Source of the DNA: an uncultured Candidatus Altimarinota bacterium
Lineage (GTDB): Bacteria > Patescibacteriota > Gracilibacteria > BD1-5 > UBA6164
Assembly (NCBI GenBank): GCA_937931775.1
Contig: CALHAQ010000079.1
Coordinates: 1-7,038 of the forward strand
Reading direction: 5' to 3'
DNA: 7,038 nucleotides
In this document: one piece after another, positions 6,972-7,038 of the stretch
How positions within the stretch are numbered: the stretch's first letter is position 1
Layout: every line of letters starts with the position of its first letter
Notes under the pieces: generated by a model
Databases searched by the model: none
What the model was told of the DNA's origin: nothing
The model's input: only the letters and a program-made list of their open reading frames with translations
Made by a program: the position numbers and the translations under genes

Positions 6972-7038
6972 CTATTATTTGGTGGAACAATAAAGATAAT
7001 TTTGAACAACTTTTATTGATAACACGTTCAACCTCATC
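6972..7038 (-). other. Right edge, possible 3' end of a minus-strand gene
   Basis: About 67 bases remain beyond the terminator. On the minus strand one frame is open from the edge for 20 codons, ending IKVVQNYLYCSTK and tandem TAA-TAG stops (6977-6972) just before the terminator. This would fit the tail of a convergent gene. A plus-strand frame across the same bases is open too, so no assignment is secure. Confidence 0.2.

Noticed and set aside
1..7038. CRISPR array, tRNA, rRNA, insertion sequence
   Set aside because: No regularly spaced direct repeats, no cloverleaf with a CCA-type acceptor, no rRNA-like conserved segments and no transposase motifs were seen on either strand.

Overview
The window comes from a bacterium that reads UGA as glycine (genetic code 25). 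In-frame TGA falls exactly on invariant glycines: the Rossmann TGxxxGIG glycine and the NNAGxxxG glycine of a short-chain dehydrogenase, the Walker B GExRD glycine of a PilT ATPase, and the RNP2 glycine of an RRM protein. Only TAA and TAG end genes here. With the low GC content, the small compact genes and the absence of Shine-Dalgarno motifs, this points to the candidate phyla radiation lineages Absconditabacteria (SR1) or Gracilibacteria (BD1-5/GN02). Read with the standard code, most genes in the window break into meaningless fragments.

Left part (1-3650): a minus-strand gene running off the left edge encodes a membrane-anchored DUF4012 protein. It is divergent from a plus-strand pair: a PilT-type pilus retraction ATPase, then, after 5 bases, a protein with an N-terminal cyclic-nucleotide-binding-type beta-barrel and a probable GAF-like C-terminus. 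A strong hairpin terminator ends the pair. The divergent intergenic region holds a perfect 18-bp palindrome between the -35 and -10 of the predicted DUF4012 promoter. The left part therefore looks like a cell-surface and type IV pilus neighbourhood; the nucleotide-binding-like protein is a candidate regulator of the ATPase (inference).

Middle (3650-5250): a single-domain RRM RNA-binding protein (+) converges on a small protein with an SSB-like acidic tail (-), and the two share a symmetrical terminator. Divergent from the latter is a YdfG-like SDR oxidoreductase (+).

Right part (5250-7038): after an AT-rich intergenic region with a good TTGACA promoter lies a 503-residue protein. I read it as a compact, highly diverged PEP synthase/PPDK relative: ATP-grasp motifs followed by a phosphohistidine-like domain that keeps a histidine, but with no PEP/pyruvate-binding barrel. 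It is the least explained gene of the window. It ends at a strong terminator, followed by about 70 bases at the edge that cannot be assigned. I see no tRNA, rRNA, CRISPR array or insertion sequence.
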